From the NCBI GenBank assembly GCA_937868765.1, contig CALMNL010000004.1, positions 186,001 to 250,000 on the forward strand: a stretch of DNA of 64,000 nt. Reading direction: 5' to 3'. Under the pieces are notes generated by a model. The model was given only the letters and a program-made list of their open reading frames with translations, made no database searches and was not told where the DNA came from. Position 1 is the first letter of the stretch, and every line of letters starts with the position of its first letter. Source of the DNA: an uncultured Desulfatitalea sp. Lineage in GTDB: Bacteria > Desulfobacterota > Desulfobacteria > Desulfobacterales > Desulfosarcinaceae. The translations under genes were made by a program, and so were the position numbers. This document shows, one piece after another, positions 61,008 to 64,000 of this stretch.

Positions 61008-62117
61008 ATGCCCAAGGTCAAGATCGCCATCGTTGGGGTCGGGAACTGCGCCAGTGCCCTGGTCCAAGGCATATGCTATTATGGAAGGAAAACATCCCAA
61101 CAGGCCATCGGCCTGATGCATTGGGATATCGGCGGTTATCGGCCCCAGGATATCGAGGTGGTCGCGGCCTTCGACATCGACCGCCGCAAAGTGGGTCTGG
61201 ATCTGGCTCAAGCCATCTTTGCCCCACCCAACTGCACCACCGTCTTTTGTCCGGATGTTCCCCCCACTGGTACCATCGTGGTCATGGGATGTGTGCTGGA
61301 CGGCGTGTCGGAGCACATGCAGGCCTATGATCCACTGCACACTTTCCAACCCGCCGATCTTCCCCAACCCCGGCAGGAGGAGGTGGTCCGCCTGCTCAAA
61401 GAGAGCGGCGCCCAGATCATGCTCAATTACCTGCCGGTGGGGTCGGAAGCGGCCAGCCGGTTCTATGCCGAGTGCGCCCTTGCGGCCGGCGTGGCCTTGA
61501 TCAACAACATTCCGGTCTTTATCGCCAGCGATCCTGTCTGGGCGGAGCGGTTCGCCCGCAATGGGATTCCCATCATCGGCGATGACATCAAATCCCAACT
61601 GGGCGCCACCATCACCCACCGGGTGCTCACCGACCTGTTTAAAAAACGGGGGGTGGCCCTGGAACGCACCTATCAGCTCAACACCGGCGGCAATACCGAT
61701 TTCCTCAATATGCTCAACCGCAACCGGGTCTTGTCCAAGAAAAAATCCAAGACCGAAGCCGTGCAGGCCGTAGCGGCCAGGCGCCTGGCGGCTGAGAATA
61801 TCCACATCGGACCGAGCGACTATGTGCCCTGGCAAAAGGACAACAAGGTGGCCTTCATCCGCATGGAGGGGCGCCTGTTCGGCGATGTGCCCATGAACCT
61901 GGAACTGCGCTTGTCGGTGGAGGATTCACCCAATTCGGCCGGGGTAGCCATCGATACCATCCGTTGCGCCAAACTGGCGTTGGACAGAGGTCTGGGGGGC
62001 GTACTGGAAGGACCGTCGGCCTATTTCTGCAAGCACCCGCCGCGGCAATTCGACGATGACGAAGCCCATCGCCTGATCGAAGCATTCATCGCGGGTAACC
62101 AGGGCAATCCGCACTAA
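61008..62117 (+). CDS. ino1: Inositol-3-phosphate synthase (myo-inositol-1-phosphate synthase)
   Basis: A 369-residue MIPS that converts glucose 6-phosphate to inositol 1-phosphate with tightly bound NAD. It has the NAD motif VGVGNCASALVQG (about 9-21), NYLPVGSEAASRFYAECAL, the active-site loop GDDIKSQLGATITHRVL and the lysine-rich NTGGNTDFLNMLNRNR. The length fits the short bacterial/archaeal form. The ATG at 61008 is preceded by AAGGGG; an upstream GTG at 60939 would add 23 residues that are not typical of the family. It would supply inositol for inositol lipids or compatible solutes. It is convergent with the diadenylate cyclase gene with a 4-bp overlap. Confidence 0.92.
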   Translation: MPKVKIAIVGVGNCASALVQGICYYGRKTSQQAIGLMHWDIGGYRPQDIEVVAAFDIDRRKVGLDLAQAIFAPPNCTTVFCPDVPPTGTIVVMGCVLDGVSEHMQAYDPLHTFQPADLPQPRQEEVVRLLKESGAQIMLNYLPVGSEAASRFYAECALAAGVALINNIPVFIASDPVWAERFARNGIPIIGDDIKSQLGATITHRVLTDLFKKRGVALERTYQLNTGGNTDFLNMLNRNRVLSKKKSKTEAVQAVAARRLAAENIHIGPSDYVPWQKDNKVAFIRMEGRLFGDVPMNLELRLSVEDSPNSAGVAIDTIRCAKLALDRGLGGVLEGPSAYFCKHPPRQFDDDEAHRLIEAFIAGNQGNPH

Positions 62118-63556
62118 TTGGGGCGGGGGCCGATGGCGAAGCTGACCTCCACCTTCTCCTTGCCGCCTTCAGCGACCTTCAGGCCAAGAGATTGCAGTGC
62201 CAGGGGAACGTCCAACTGGCCGGACGTTTTGAGGTTCTCGAGCGGCACCTTCTCCGTGTAGACGGTGTCGATGTGATCCAGCACGCGCTGCGCCCCCGTC
62301 AACTTGACTTTGCCGGGGGTGACCGAAGCGCTCTCCAGGGTCAGGCCGGGGGACAGAGCGCCGGCCCAATCCACCTGCACGGGGACTTCCTTGGTGGCCG
62401 GAACATCCAGGGTAACCTTGACTTCCGCCGGTTCGATGCGGTTGAGGCGCAAGCCGGGCGGCAAGGCGATGTTTTCGTTGGTGAGCCTGAAAGTGTTCTG
62501 GCCCCTGGCGGCATGACTCAGATCCAGCTTGGCTTTTACCTGATCGAGCCGAAGGGAACCGATCAGGGCGGCCGACCCGCTCAGGTGCAAGCGTACCGTG
62601 TTCACAGAGGTGGATTGGATCTGGGTCTGCGGGTCGCGGTTCAGATACTCCAGCGGCACTTCGATACTGGTCAAGGTTTCCATGCCCTTGGCGAAGCTGA
62701 ACCACACCCCGGCCATGCACAGAACGCAGATCACGGCGGCCGCGGTCAGCTCTTTTCTCTCGCGCCGCTTGTTCAAGTGGTCGCGCTGCTCCCGCCCCAC
62801 GCCCAAATGTTCACCCAGGATGCGCTCCAGCGCCACATTGTCTTCGATGGGGGTGAAGATGCTGCCTTTGGCCGCCACCACCGCCCCTCGCTCTTCGGAT
62901 ACCACGATCACCAGCGCATCGGTCTGTTCGGCCAGGCCGGCGGCGGCCCGATGACGGGTACCATAATATTTGGGCATATCCTCCCGCAGGCTGAGGGGCA
63001 AAATGCCACCCACCCGGGTGACCCGGTTGCCTTGAATCAACGCGGCACCGTCATGGGCCGGATTGCCGTTCCAGAAAATCGAGACGAGCATCTCTTTGGA
63101 AACCAGACCGCCCCATGCCAGCCCCCCCTGGATCATTTCATCCAGATCCTCCTTGCCCGGGAAAACCATGAGCGCTCCGATGCGATGCCGGGCCAACTCG
63201 TAGACCCCCTGCACGATGGCATCGATGGGCGTCATCTCGGCGTTTCGGGGCACCTCCCACAGCAGGGCGCGCAGGTTTTTGGCCTGTAGCACGCTCCGGA
63301 TCTCGTTGCGGAATACGATGACAATGATCAAAGCGGCACCGGCGATGATGCCCTGCATGGCCCAACTGGTGACGATCAGGCCCAGCGCCACGGCCATCCG
63401 CTGGAAAATCCAAAGCAAGGCCAGACCCGCCAGCACGCGGATGACGTTGGTGCCTCTGAACAGCACATACATCCGAAAAAGAATATAGCTGTTCAACAGC
63501 ACATCGACGATGTCTTGCCAGCGGATGGAAAAGAGAAAAGCGAAAAAAGAGTTCAT
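62114..63556 (-). CDS. cdaA: CdaA-type diadenylate cyclase fused to a YbbR region
   Basis: A 480-residue protein. Three N-terminal helices (about 1-85) lead to the DAC domain (about 100-260), with the diadenylate cyclase motifs NPAHDGAAL (DGA 169-171) and GTRHRAAAGL (RHR 201-203) and the VIVVSEE strand. A fourth helix (about 288-308) is followed by YbbR/CdaR-like repeats to the end. In Firmicutes cdaA and cdaR are separate neighbouring genes; here both are in one chain, so the regulator is presumably fixed to the enzyme outside the membrane. It should make cyclic-di-AMP. The start at 63556 has a poor ribosome-binding site and lies 14 bp after the DUF2914 gene. Confidence 0.9.
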   Translation of the reverse strand: MNSFFAFLFSIRWQDIVDVLLNSYILFRMYVLFRGTNVIRVLAGLALLWIFQRMAVALGLIVTSWAMQGIIAGAALIIVIVFRNEIRSVLQAKNLRALLWEVPRNAEMTPIDAIVQGVYELARHRIGALMVFPGKEDLDEMIQGGLAWGGLVSKEMLVSIFWNGNPAHDGAALIQGNRVTRVGGILPLSLREDMPKYYGTRHRAAAGLAEQTDALVIVVSEERGAVVAAKGSIFTPIEDNVALERILGEHLGVGREQRDHLNKRRERKELTAAAVICVLCMAGVWFSFAKGMETLTSIEVPLEYLNRDPQTQIQSTSVNTVRLHLSGSAALIGSLRLDQVKAKLDLSHAARGQNTFRLTNENIALPPGLRLNRIEPAEVKVTLDVPATKEVPVQVDWAGALSPGLTLESASVTPGKVKLTGAQRVLDHIDTVYTEKVPLENLKTSGQLDVPLALQSLGLKVAEGGKEKVEVSFAIGPRPN

Positions 63557-63570
63557 GCGTTGATAGAGGG

Positions 63571-63993
63571 TCAATCGATGACGCTGAAACGCAGCGTTTT
63601 GATCAATCGGGATTGGGCGTTCCAAATCTCCACCCGCCAGGGGCCCTTGTCCTCCTCGCGCAGTTGAATACTGCTGTAAGTGGCCCATTTGGGGGGCTTG
63701 ATCGTCAATCGTTTGCTGGTGACCAACTCATCCTTACGGTACCATTTATGGTCCACCACGGTGGTTTCGTCCACATCTTCGAACAAGGTGTAACACGAAA
63801 TCCGTCCGGCGTTGATGGAAAAGGCCACCGCGATGTATTTGGGCTCATAGCCATCGATGGATTCGCACATTACCGCACGCGCCAGCCGGATCGTGTGCCC
63901 GGTGACTTCTGGTGATGCATCGGCGGCATAGCCCTGCTCAGCGCCTCCCGCCAGGAGACAGATCCACATAAAAGGGATCAGCAGGGCTTGCAT
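63571..63993 (-). CDS. Exported DUF2914 protein
   Basis: A 140-residue protein with a signal peptide (1 to about 23, ending GYAAD) and one DUF2914 domain. Signatures are AVMCESIDGYEPKYIAVAFS, DHKWYRKDELV and PPKWATYSSIQLREEDKGPW. The ATG is 7 bp from the window edge, so the ribosome-binding site cannot be judged, but the signal peptide supports this start. It is the upstream partner of the diadenylate cyclase gene, 14 bp away, so the two are probably cotranscribed. Function unknown, located in the periplasm. Confidence 0.82.
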   Translation of the reverse strand: MQALLIPFMWICLLAGGAEQGYAADASPEVTGHTIRLARAVMCESIDGYEPKYIAVAFSINAGRISCYTLFEDVDETTVVDHKWYRKDELVTSKRLTIKPPKWATYSSIQLREEDKGPWRVEIWNAQSRLIKTLRFSVID

Positions 63994-64000
63994 CTTTACG

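Noticed and set aside
1-64000. CRISPR arrays, tRNA or rRNA genes, insertion sequences, integrases and attachment sites.
   Set aside because: I looked for regularly spaced repeats, transposase or integrase motifs and tRNA-like segments and found none that I could support. A tRNAscan and IS search would settle this.

Overview
The window is a GC-rich bacterial chromosome segment that is densely coding and switches strand often. Its content points to a strictly anaerobic Desulfobacterota bacterium, most like the Desulfosarcina/Desulfobacteraceae sulfate reducers. The pointers are a class I benzoyl-CoA-reductase-type operon, a very long acyl-CoA dehydratase activase, CoA-thioester beta-oxidation genes, a PrsK/PrsR PEP-CTERM regulatory pair, sigma-54 promoters and an AmmeMemoRadiSam locus. 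No rRNA, tRNA, CRISPR array, insertion sequence or prophage was seen. The taxonomic placement is inference from gene content.

Region 1 (1-21 kb) is CoA-ester metabolism. A minus-strand operon in the order bzdN-O-P-Q encodes two HgdB-like and two BadF-like ATPase subunits. It is followed by a solo substrate-binding protein, an acyl-CoA carboxylase carboxyltransferase, an enoyl-CoA hydratase/isomerase, a 3-hydroxyacyl-CoA dehydrogenase, a 4-hydroxybutyryl-CoA dehydratase paralogue that appears to lack its iron-sulfur ligands, a hotdog thioesterase and an acetoacetyl-CoA synthetase. Signalling genes lie between them: an HDOD protein, a PHP protein, a hybrid histidine kinase and a cyclic-nucleotide-binding protein.

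Region 2 (20.6-34.4 kb) holds small housekeeping and stress genes (DinB-like, GDPD, UspA, HAD). It also holds a 1662-residue Ser/Thr kinase-ATPase-GAF-GGDEF protein, a secreted subtilase ending in a shortened Gly-rich CFI box, and a divergent NtrC-like regulator with neither the receiver aspartate nor the GAFTGA loop.

Region 3 (34.4-43.4 kb) starts with a good sigma-54 promoter that reads into about 350 bp without a convincing gene. Next is an operon for the AmmeMemoRadiSam system: a MEMO-AMMECR1 fusion, a membrane-embedded spermidine-synthase-like protein and a radical SAM enzyme with a Tat-like N-terminus. A large LOG-like protein and a zinc-ribbon membrane protein follow.

Region 4 (43.4-51.3 kb) is a lipid-modification cluster around a cyclopropane fatty acid synthase: a COG2907 FAD oxidoreductase, DUF1365, Cfa, DUF1295, a GPH-type transporter, a chalcone-isomerase-like protein and DUF2177.

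Region 5 (51.6-64 kb) contains the 1459-residue activase, then prsK, a PEP-CTERM protein gene behind a sigma-54 promoter, and convergent prsR. After these come a small 69-codon gene, inositol-phosphate synthase, a diadenylate cyclase-YbbR fusion and a DUF2914 protein at the window edge.
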